Shown here piece after piece: positions 1 to 7,109 of a stretch of DNA of 9,179 nucleotides. This DNA comes from an uncultured Trueperaceae bacterium (GTDB lineage Bacteria; Deinococcota; Deinococci; Deinococcales; Trueperaceae). The position numbers were made by a program, and so were the translations under genes. Location of the stretch: contig CALCHY010000337.1 of assembly GCA_937907415.1 (NCBI GenBank), forward strand, positions 1-9,179, read 5' to 3'. The notes beneath the pieces are model-generated. The model was not told the DNA's origin. It ran no database searches and worked only from the letters and a program-made list of their open reading frames with translations. The first letter of the stretch is position 1. Each line of letters opens with the position of its first letter.

Positions 1-149
1 AGGCCAGTTACAACCCGACCAAGGGGAGGTTCTAGATGACTGAGGACGGCTGGGTCCGGACGGAGTCACGTCTCTAGGCTGAAGTTCCGCATGGTGAAAG
101 CGTAGTTCGCTCGTCCTGCACGCGAAGTGCGGGCTGTGCGGGGTTCTGT

Positions 150-1561
150 CTACACGCTTATGCTATTCAGCAAGTCCAGCGCCTGCTGCTGCGCGCGGAT
201 GGGGCTGGTGGTCATGGGGAACGTCACGCCGGTGGCGGGATGCTGGCAGGAGTCCGGGGTGATGGTCGCCAGGTGCTCCAAGCGACCCTTGAAGGTCCGA
301 GCGGGCGAGCCGTCAGACAGGCTGTTCGTGCGCGCCTTGCGCATGGCGGCGGCTGACCTCTCGGCGAGCGCCACCGAATCGCGCTCCTGGTTGGAGTCAT
401 CGTCCTCGACCGTCGGTTCGACCAGGCGCGCTCCAGGTGACACCTGACGTAGTAGACCTGCATGCAGATGAGCAGGTGCGCCTTCACCCGGTCGCTTGAA
501 TGGCGGTGGATGGGCCTGACCTTCAGGTCGACGCCTTTGTCGGCGCGCACCGCCTCCGCGGCGCTCAGGTCCTCTGCGCTCTCGCTGATGCTGATGATGT
601 AGATGCAAGTCCATGGCCGCCTCGGAAGCGACGCTCCCCTGTTCGACTTCGAACTCGAATTTGTCGTCGTGAATGGCATGCGTATAGCGCTTGCTCATGG
701 GGTACTTCGCGAGCTTCTCACCCACCCGCAGGCCGGTCCGCGCCTAGCCCTGCAGGCGGCCCAGCACCAGGTTGCCGCAGGCGATGAGGTGCTCGCAGGG
801 GTAGTCGGCGTGCGTCACCTCCGCCAGGTTCTACTCCCCGAACAAACTCGGCTAGATGACGCCATCCACCAGCTTCTTGAGGCCGTCGCTCTTCAGCGCC
901 GTCACCCAATCCGCCCCGGCTGCCCTCAGGGCATCATGGTGCGTCCCGGCGATCGTTCCCCGATCACCCACCAACGTGAACGACTTCAGCCCGAAGTGCC
1001 CCCAGAGCTTCTTCGCGGGCGGCAAGAGCGTGCGGGCGTCACCCGTGTTGCCCGGGAACGCCGACAGCGCGATGGGCCTACCCGCGTCATCGGTGAGCAG
1101 CCAGAAGCTGATCTGCCGCTTACCCGCTTCTTAACGCGGTAATGATCGAACCTTGCAAAGCGGCGCTTCTCGCCCTTCACGTAGGTGGAGTTCAGGTCGA
1201 ACAGCACCCGCGCGCCCCACCCAGGTGCCAGGCCGCCTACTTGCCCTCGACGCGCGCCTGCCGCGAAACGAGCCGGCCCATGGCGTGATTCACGGTGTGC
1301 TGGTCGACGCCCTGCACCCCGAACTCAGCCGCCGGCGTGGTGTCGGGGCACGCCCTAGTCGCCGCTAGCTTGCTTTTGGGGTTCAGCGCCCAGAACGCGA
1401 CCAGCGTCTCGCCCCTAAGCACCCGCCGCAGCACCAGAACCTGCACTTCCGTGACCGCGCCCGTCAGGTTGACCACGGCGCACCTTGCCGTCCTCGCGCC
1501 ACGCCTCCCTGAGCAAGATCGCCGGCCTAGAGGTGCGGTTGGAGACAATGTCAATGTGCAT
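150..1561 (-). pseudogene. Decayed IS1634-family (DDE) transposase
   Basis: Transposase remnant read on the minus strand in alternating frames. The N-terminus MHIDIVSNRTSRPAILLREA starts at 1561. It is followed in another frame by VLRRVLRGETLV and NPKSKLAATR, then LFDLNSTYVKGEKRRFARF near 1200. Next comes a long stretch with LTDDAGRPIALSAFPGNTGD and LVGDRG (about 1120-950). The C-terminal part is VDLKVRPIHRHSSDRVKAH and DGSPARTFKGRLEHLATIT, ending in TAG at 150-152. These blocks, in this order, are typical of IS1634-family transposases. At least five frame changes are needed, and in-frame TAG codons lie at 852-854, 831-833 and 744-746. About 65-70 residues appear to be missing after RGETLV. 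The usual segment with the catalytic Glu before VDLKVRP also looks lost. The element cannot make an active enzyme. I found no convincing terminal inverted repeats. Confidence 0.85.
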
Positions 1562-1751
1562 GGGCGAAGAAACCACGCCATGCAGCATGCAAACGGCACT
1601 TGCAGCGCGCGTTACATGGGTACGCGGTAAGCGCAACACAACCGGTCCGATCATCCGTACCATCGTCAGGGACACGAGAACGAAGGGGTTAGGTTTCGGT
1701 GATCGCTTGGAACTTCAGTGTAGTCAGTCGCTGCCGAACGCCAGAAGGGTG

Positions 1752-1807
1752 GCCCGCTGTAGACGGGCTTCGGTCGAGAACTACCCAGGGTGTGCGTTCA
1801 AGCACAC
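1752..1807 (-). terminator. Possible hairpins downstream of the helicase gene
   Basis: Two short perfect inverted repeats lie just past the helicase stop codon. GTGTGC (1790-1795) pairs with GCACAC (1802-1807) around a 6-base loop. GCCCG (1752-1756) pairs with CGGGC (1764-1768) around a 7-base loop. Neither is followed by a T tract on the minus strand, so an intrinsic terminator is only weakly supported. The rest of 1562-1813 shows no gene that I can defend. Confidence 0.25.
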
Positions 1808-1813
1808 GCAATC

Positions 1814-4800
1814 CTACTCGTCCACAAGCTGGACGAAGATGGTTTCAACGCCTGAGTGTCCCACAAGGGCAATTTCACCGACTATCAACTCAGACTCTAG
1901 GTCCAAATAGAGCGCGAAGAGATCAGGCGAATGAAACAATCGCCTCCGCTCCGCTATTACCGCGATTAGGCGATCATTAGGTGTCAGGGCGAACCACAGT
2001 CGACTTGCCCGAATGGGTGGGTTGAGCTTCTTCAATAGGTCGGAGGCTTTGTCCACTTGGGGCGAATGGGCGGGCTTCTCAGAACGTACCTTCTCCGAAG
2101 TCACGGATATGGGCTTGGATATCGAACCATGCATGAATTGGGGCTCTACGAGGAGCCCAGTTGCCTGGCAGCGCTCCAATGACTGCCGCAGGTATCGGCG
2201 ACCGGTGAACGGACTTATCACAGTATGGTGCGGATGCGCGGCTTCACCTGCGACTGTTACGACTGCCATAGACCTCAAGAGGGGGGTGCGGCACTCCTCG
2301 CAATGAACGAGAAGGCGGCTAACTACGGTTTTGCCGCTCACCGTGCAGGTGCCCGCGGCACCGGGTGCAACTAGCAGTCCGCTCTCCTCGCAGCGGACGA
2401 ACTCACTCTCCAGGCCCCATAGACCTGTCTCGGGGCAAAGGCAAAGCAAACGCTTAAGAACACACTTTCCCGAGATGTCGGAGACGCCCAGTAGGTCTAG
2501 CCTTGTTCGCATCCCAGACTGCTCACACGTGGCAGTCTCCGACGGCAGTACGTGAGTCCCACTCTCTTCGCAAACGAAGAGTTCTGTCGCCAAAGCTAGG
2601 GCGTTGGAGAACGCAGAGGGAAATAGCAGACTATTGTCCACGACTAGGCCGCTAATCGCGGACCTGCCGACCTCGTCCGGCATGAGATGAGCCCCGCTCA
2701 CCGCGCATCGGAACATCTCCTCCGGAGCAGCAAGCCGAGAGGCGTCTCTGTCCGATCGGACCAACAAGTCTTTGCGGATTGGTTTGCCGCTGACTGAACT
2801 TGGAGCAGACTCTTGTGGCAGGACGCTATCGCCCGATATTGCGCAAGTTAGAAACTCCGAGATGTGTCCGATTACGCCCGACACGGCACATGCTCCCTCT
2901 TGGTCTGTACGGTAGCGGCGGCCGCTAACTTGACTGACCGCGAGGTAGCCAAGAAGCACCGGCTCGCATGTGAACTCGCAAGTGTCGACTTCATCTGAGG
3001 CCGCAACTTTTCCGGTTACGGCGCACTTGGTAGCGTGATTAGGCGAGACCCATCGGGAGGAGATTTCGCTTCTCCAAGCTTCTGTCGGAAGTAGACGTTC
3101 TCCTGACACCTCGCATGTCACTAGTTCATCTTGGAGCCCTAGCCTGCCGCTCCAACTGGATGGGAGTAGTAGGAGAGAATCGACGATAAGACCGCTGACT
3201 TCGGAGACGCCGGTTTCGTCAGGTAATAGAAGCCTGTCCGTGACTGCGCAGCGCATCATTTCTTGCTGGGTTGCTAGCCGACTCGGGTTCTTCTGCGAAG
3301 GTATCAATAGGTCTCTCTTTACGAGCTTTCCACTGGCGTCGCTGATAGAGGCCTCTTCGGGTAGCACAAGTGCGCCGGAGAGCTCGCACACCACAAACTC
3401 CGTTATGTGACCTGCGGTGCCGGACATCGCAGAGCATGCTCGCTGGTCTGTCCTATACCTTTGGCCGCTGACCTGGCTAATCGCGAGACGGCTTTCATGT
3501 GCCATTGAACCCGTAAACTCGCACGCTGCGACCTCATCAATTGCCGCGAGCAAGCCGGTCACGGCGCATGCGACGACATTCCGAGGCGCAAGGGGTCGTG
3601 ACGAGAAGGCGCTCAGAACGGCTTCGGTAGGAAGTAGGATGTCGCCAGAGAAGGCACAGACTACGGCAGCTTCCGGCAGCATGCGCACACCAGAAACGGA
3701 AGAAGTAACCATCAAATGTGACAAAGCCTGCACTCCCGTAACGCCACATGCACTGAGGTCGCTTTCTGGGAAGTGTCCGCCCGTCAATTGGCACTCCGCT
3801 AGAGTTGGGCCAGACAGGATCTCGCCCTGTCCGCCCAGGAGCAGAACGGTCCTTGCCTCGGGCCCGTTGTCGTATCGATACCGAACCACAACCTCTCTCA
3901 TTTTCTCGAGCGTGCCCTCTGCCGAAACCAGTTCGGCGGTAGTCCGAGGTGTGAACCGTTCTGTCAGGCGTCGAGTCAAATCGGGTGAAGCGCCCGCCTT
4001 TTGAAGCTCTAGGGAAAGGCGTGCCAAATAGAAATCATTGAATGCCCTCAAGGATGAATCACCTTGGACGGCCGATTGGAGGGCCGCCAAGGCTGGCTCG
4101 GGGTAAGAGTCCCGCGTCAAGCTCTTGGTGCGTATTGCGGCATGCCATCTGGAAATGGCGTGCGCTGCCGCCGGGGAGTCCGGCACTTCGTCCCCAAGCC
4201 AACCACTAGTTGGGCTCTCGGCTCTAACCAGGCGTTGTAGGCGGTCTACGGCATTTGAACAAGACGCCAATGCGGTAATACTACCAGTCAAGCGTAGTCT
4301 AGTGGTCAAGATGCTAGTGTGCGTCCAGGTTAGGAGAGGAGATAGCTTCTGAACCCAATCGCTCGTAACCTGATATAGGTGATCCTTCGGCAAATCGCGA
4401 GGCGACAATGAGTGTAACCGTTTCGCCGAATGGGTACCAATGATGCGTTCAAAGATGCTCTGTCCTTCTGCATAGAGTCGGGTTGGTCTTCCACAGGACT
4501 CGTGCGATGGTGCTCGGAGGTTGGGGTCGGCGGGGTCGAACGTGGCGAAGTGAATCCCGATGCCATCCTCAAGTAGTCGGAGGCGACCATCATCCATCTC
4601 TGTAACGTCGCCACGACTTGCAAAATGCAGCTTTACTAAGTCCCTTACAGCCATGCGTGGGTTCACGGGTTTGATGTCTGGCGAATCGGGTCCAGCATGA
4701 TGAAGGGAGTCCAAAGAACTGGTCCCAAGGCTCTCAATCATCAATGATTGGCTCTCATCGTATAGGCGTTTGGCCCGATTTATGCTCTCTTCGATGCGTT

Positions 4801-6457
4801 GGCGGCTCTCACGAACGTCCTTGCCAGCGAGCGCTAGGAGAACAAGGTTCTTGATTTGCTCTTCTACGTCCTCGTCTCGGTTCAGTACGCCAAGAATGCC
4901 TTCAATGTCTCCAATCGCACGGGATATGAGCTGGAGGCGCTCCATCAACCTAGCGACGACGAGTTCCTCCACGGACCCTTCGACTACGAGGTTAGTGACG
5001 ATAACGTTAGAGTGCTCCGAGCCTAGCCGTTGGACTCGGCCAATTCGTTGCTCAAGTACCATAGGATTCCAGGGGAGATCGTAGTTCACCACGATATTGC
5101 CAGACTGGAGATTCACACCCTCTGCGCCTGTATCGGTGCTGATGAGCACGTTGACTCGGGGAGGGTTCTCCTGATACTTCAGGATGTCGTTGTCTTGCCT
5201 GTGCACGTAGTCTCCACCGATGTACCCAACACGCGCACCACGTGCTTTTAGTGCTTTCCCCAGCGCCCGCTGCGTTGCCTTACGCCTAGTGAAGATTACT
5301 GTGTGCCAAGAATTTGGTTTCTGCGCTCGGAGCCCATCAATTAGTTCGAACAAACGTTTGGCCTTACAGCCCAAGGGAGACGACTCGGCGATACGCTGTA
5401 CCTCGTCAATGACACTTTGCCTCACGTTTGCTTGGTTTTTCGGGTTGCCGATCTGTTTGGCGAAGGCAGCTGGACTGCTCATCAAGGCAATAGCGAGGTT
5501 GACTCGCTGAAGCGGGTTGGCGTGGGGTAGATGGGTACGAAGAAGTGCTTCAAGTCGGTTCTCAATGCCGGTTGCTTCGCAACGCCACGTCTCAACCTTC
5601 CGTTCAGGGAAGGATAGTCCTGATTCAAGGCGTGTCGTGCGGACTGCATACTCACTAACGATTCGTCGGAACCGAGCAACTTCGCTGGTTTTGATGGATC
5701 TCGCGGCTACTTTATCGCTCAAGTATCTATCAGAAAAGGCACGCGGCGAACCCAGTGGGTTCTCGTGACCTCTGGCTCCCGACATTATGTCAACTAACGA
5801 ATAGAGATCCCAAAGCCGGTTCTGTATCGGTGTTGCGGATAATAGAAGTGTGAACTGGAACGCAGTGTCTGAGGTCACGCGCTTTATCGCTGTCGCAATC
5901 CTTGGAACCTTGCTCGCTCCGAAGAGGTTCCGCAGTTTATGAGCCTCGTCAAGCACCAACATGTCGAAATCTGCATTTGCCAAAGCGTCGATTCTCTTGA
6001 GGGCCGACGCATAAGTGGTGATGACTACCTGTGTATCGTTTGAAATGAGTTGCGAGAGCCTTTGCCCGGTGCCGAAATCGGCTTGAAGCCTGAACTTACT
6101 CGTGAGCTCCGCCTTCCACTGTGGAAGGAGAATCTTAGGCGCCAGGACTAGAACCCGCCCGACCCTCTTTCGGACCATGAGTTCGCTGATAATCAGTCCG
6201 GCACTGATCGTCTTCCCCATGCCGACGTCGTCCGAGATTAGCTGCACTGGGCCTAGGCGGCAGAAAGTTATGAGGTTCTGGACCTGGTGTCTAAATGGTT
6301 CAACTAGGCCCGACCAATGTACGGCCGACTTTATGTCAGCGGCATCGCGCACGATGATGGATGAAGCGAGGGTGAACTCGATGGCCGCAAGTGCGGCGGC
6401 AGCCATTTCCGGGGGCTGTGCAGCCTCAAGCACGGGAATGTGAGTCTCGATCTCCAT
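1814..6457 (-). CDS. Giant SNF2/RapA-like helicase with C-terminal 15-residue CxxSG repeat array
   Basis: A predicted ATP-dependent DNA (or nucleoprotein) translocase of the SNF2 group, 1547 residues, presumably cytoplasmic; I see no signal peptide or membrane segment. Helicase motifs are complete and in order: Q-like FRHQVQN (55-61), motif I DDVGMGKT (76-83), Ia VLVLAPKILLPQW (102-114), II DEAH (170-173), III LLLSATPIQNR (204-214), IV HTVIFTRRKA (385-394), V TDTGAEGVNLQ (441-451), VI EQRIGRVQRLG (469-479). A charged helical, probably coiled-coil stretch follows (about 498-580), then an unassigned middle region to 888. Residues 889-1444 form about 37 tandem 15-residue repeats, and 1445-1547 a compact cap. 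RapA is about 970 residues, so the excess is mostly the array. The ATG at 6457 is preceded by an in-frame TAG at 6473-6475, so no longer start exists; there is no clear Shine-Dalgarno. The frame is intact over 4.6 kb between broken transposases. Known relatives include RapA, DrmD (DISARM) and DpdE. The exact subfamily and the substrate are unknown. Confidence 0.95.
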   Translation of the reverse strand: MEIETHIPVLEAAQPPEMAAAALAAIEFTLASSIIVRDAADIKSAVHWSGLVEPFRHQVQNLITFCRLGPVQLISDDVGMGKTISAGLIISELMVRKRVGRVLVLAPKILLPQWKAELTSKFRLQADFGTGQRLSQLISNDTQVVITTYASALKRIDALANADFDMLVLDEAHKLRNLFGASKVPRIATAIKRVTSDTAFQFTLLLSATPIQNRLWDLYSLVDIMSGARGHENPLGSPRAFSDRYLSDKVAARSIKTSEVARFRRIVSEYAVRTTRLESGLSFPERKVETWRCEATGIENRLEALLRTHLPHANPLQRVNLAIALMSSPAAFAKQIGNPKNQANVRQSVIDEVQRIAESSPLGCKAKRLFELIDGLRAQKPNSWHTVIFTRRKATQRALGKALKARGARVGYIGGDYVHRQDNDILKYQENPPRVNVLISTDTGAEGVNLQSGNIVVNYDLPWNPMVLEQRIGRVQRLGSEHSNVIVTNLVVEGSVEELVVARLMERLQLISRAIGDIEGILGVLNRDEDVEEQIKNLVLLALAGKDVRESRQRIEESINRAKRLYDESQSLMIESLGTSSLDSLHHAGPDSPDIKPVNPRMAVRDLVKLHFASRGDVTEMDDGRLRLLEDGIGIHFATFDPADPNLRAPSHESCGRPTRLYAEGQSIFERIIGTHSAKRLHSLSPRDLPKDHLYQVTSDWVQKLSPLLTWTHTSILTTRLRLTGSITALASCSNAVDRLQRLVRAESPTSGWLGDEVPDSPAAAHAISRWHAAIRTKSLTRDSYPEPALAALQSAVQGDSSLRAFNDFYLARLSLELQKAGASPDLTRRLTERFTPRTTAELVSAEGTLEKMREVVVRYRYDNGPEARTVLLLGGQGEILSGPTLAECQLTGGHFPESDLSACGVTGVQALSHLMVTSSVSGVRMLPEAAVVCAFSGDILLPTEAVLSAFSSRPLAPRNVVACAVTGLLAAIDEVAACEFTGSMAHESRLAISQVSGQRYRTDQRACSAMSGTAGHITEFVVCELSGALVLPEEASISDASGKLVKRDLLIPSQKNPSRLATQQEMMRCAVTDRLLLPDETGVSEVSGLIVDSLLLLPSSWSGRLGLQDELVTCEVSGERLLPTEAWRSEISSRWVSPNHATKCAVTGKVAASDEVDTCEFTCEPVLLGYLAVSQVSGRRYRTDQEGACAVSGVIGHISEFLTCAISGDSVLPQESAPSSVSGKPIRKDLLVRSDRDASRLAAPEEMFRCAVSGAHLMPDEVGRSAISGLVVDNSLLFPSAFSNALALATELFVCEESGTHVLPSETATCEQSGMRTRLDLLGVSDISGKCVLKRLLCLCPETGLWGLESEFVRCEESGLLVAPGAAGTCTVSGKTVVSRLLVHCEECRTPLLRSMAVVTVAGEAAHPHHTVISPFTGRRYLRQSLERCQATGLLVEPQFMHGSISKPISVTSEKVRSEKPAHSPQVDKASDLLKKLNPPIRASRLWFALTPNDRLIAVIAERRRLFHSPDLFALYLDLESELIVGEIALVGHSGVETIFVQLVDE
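2573..3115 (-). repeat. 181-residue superunit, copy 2
   Basis: Residues 1115-1295 of the helicase, from CEVSGERLLP to LATELFV, directly abutting copy 1. By hand I count about 94 identical positions of 181 (about 52 %) and no gaps. The single extra residue sits at the same place in both copies, so the duplication copied a whole twelve-repeat block. Copy 2 keeps a Cys at unit position 76, where copy 1 has CS at 75-76. After it, the array continues with looser repeats; SPFTGRRYLRQSLER near residue 1415 echoes the RYRTDQ repeat. Confidence 0.88.
3116..3658 (-). repeat. 181-residue superunit, copy 1
   Basis: Residues 934-1114 of the helicase, from CAFSGDILLP to LQDELVT. The unit holds twelve 15-mers plus one extra residue near its position 136. 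It aligns without any gap to the next 181 residues. Shared landmarks are CAVTG at unit position 31, CEFT at 46, SQVSGxRYRTDQ at 61, GHIxEF at 83 and RCAV at 136. Confidence 0.88.
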
Positions 6458-6469
6458 TGTTTCGGGTCG

Positions 6470-6475
6470 ATTCTA
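6470..6475 (-). promoter_or_regulatory. Possible -10 element of the helicase gene
   Basis: TAGAAT on the minus strand matches TATAAT at five of six bases and ends 12 bases before the ATG at 6457. I see no good -35 hexamer and no Shine-Dalgarno in the 12-base gap (CGACCCGAAACA). If it is used, transcription would begin only a few bases before the start codon, giving a nearly leaderless mRNA. This rests on one hexamer and is weak. Confidence 0.3.
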
Positions 6476-6495
6476 GAACTTAGTGTCTGACGGGA

Positions 6496-6834
6496 TTATT
6501 GCAGGAGGGATATGTGGATGGAAGTACTGAAGCCGTGTGCCTCGGTACCTTGTCGCAGGACGGCGTACCGTGGCCCTCTATCAGCTTTGGTGAAGGAGGG
6601 GTGGGCGGCCCCGCCTTGTGGTCGTTCGGTGAGGCCGGGTAGTCGGTGTTGATGGAAGCGGTTTAGCCTCTTGGTGACATTCAGCACCGGCAGTAGGAGG
6701 CTTTCGGCGATCTCGTTGTCCTGCGGGCCGTCGACGTCCATCAGGAAGATGGGGGACTTGATGGCGTTGTGATACCGCGCCGTATATTGCGCGGCGCGGC
6801 CCTCCAGTTCACCGGTCGTGTAGCGCTGGGGCAA
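6496..6834 (-). CDS. Unrecognised short reading frame, possible gene fragment
   Basis: A 112-codon frame opening at a TTG (6834-6832) without a convincing ribosome site and ending in TAA at 6496-6498, about 40 bases upstream of the helicase start and on the same strand. An in-frame TGA sits at 6859-6861. The first 55 or so codons (RYTTGELEGRAAQY, SPIFLMDVDGPQDNEIAES) mostly end in G or C, as real coding sequence in a GC-rich genome would. The later part does not, so the 3' half may be decayed or out of frame. I do not recognise the protein. MDVDG also occurs in another frame just upstream (about 6870), hinting at local duplication or a frameshift. It may be a remnant of another mobile gene and need not be expressed. 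Confidence 0.3.
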   Translation of the reverse strand: MPQRYTTGELEGRAAQYTARYHNAIKSPIFLMDVDGPQDNEIAESLLLPVLNVTKRLNRFHQHRLPGLTERPQGGAAHPSFTKADRGPRYAVLRQGTEAHGFSTSIHISLLQ

Positions 6835-6902
6835 CTCTTCACGCGCCTTTTCACGCCGTCAACGTCCATTAAGTCTGCAAATCCCTCCAGAGCCTGTTAT
6901 GG

Positions 6903-7097
6903 CTAGGCTGCCAACCCCACCTCCTCACTGCTGGTCGTCGGTGAAGCTGCGGTGTTGTCGAGCAGTTCCATATCCAGGTACTTCCTGCTCGAGAGCCACT
7001 CCTCGTTCTGCTCTACACGCAAGGCCTTCACCAACCTGAGGCGCGCCTCCCGGTTCGGGAGGATCCGAACTTCCCGCGTCCAGTACTTTAGCGACTG
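6903..7097 (-). pseudogene. C-terminal fragment of an IS256-family (mutator) transposase
   Basis: Minus-strand frame of 64 codons between TAG at 7098-7100 and TAG at 6903-6905. It reads WTREVRILPNREARLRLVKA followed by LRVEQNEEWLSSRKYLDMEL. This matches the typical C-terminus of IS256-family transposases (RVVRIFPNxxAxxRLVxALxxExxEEWxxxRRYLDME). Nothing upstream belongs to it: the DDE catalytic domain is gone, and at 7110 a second IS256 remnant begins on the other strand. It is non-functional, and no inverted repeat was recognised. Confidence 0.8.
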
Positions 7098-7109
7098 CTA
7101 GGGACGCGC

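Larger units (their letters stand above)
2126..3793 (-). repeat. Array of about 37 coding 45-bp units (15-residue [C/S]xx[S/T]G repeats)
   Basis: Residues 889-1444 of the helicase can be cut into consecutive 15-mers beginning [C/S]-x-x-[S/T]-G, for example CAFSGDILLPTEAVL, CAVTGLLAAIDEVAA, SQVSGRRYRTDQEGA, CAISGDSVLPQESAP and CEESGTHVLPSETAT. A common form is CxxSGxxxLPxExxx, often followed by SxxSGKxVxxxLLxx. By hand I count 20 repeats starting with Cys, 16 with Ser and one exception. Spacing stays at 15 residues, with one extra residue in each 181-residue superunit and a small slip near 1400. The DNA copies are well diverged, so this is an old protein repeat and not a fresh microsatellite. 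The CxxSG start resembles the first half of the L24e zinc motif (C-x-F-S-G), but one Cys per unit does not make an obvious four-ligand site. A solenoid-like fold is an alternative. I know of no named family with this pattern. Confidence 0.88.

Noticed and set aside
603..1142. 179-codon plus-strand frame over the left transposase
   Set aside because: The minus strand here reads as clear IS1634 transposase (LTDDAGRPIALSAFPGNTGD, LVGDRG), so this is its shadow.
1485..1910. 141-codon plus-strand frame spanning the IS remnant and the helicase 3' end
   Set aside because: It overlaps two minus-strand features, has no motif and no support for its start.
2126..3793. 45-base periodicity considered as a CRISPR array or DNA satellite
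   Set aside because: The units are diverged at DNA level, carry no identical repeats with unique spacers and are in frame inside one protein.
3417..4004. 195-codon open frame on the plus strand inside the helicase gene
   Set aside because: It is antisense to the repeat-coding part and arises from the biased, periodic codons. Its protein has no recognisable motif and no ribosome site is evident.
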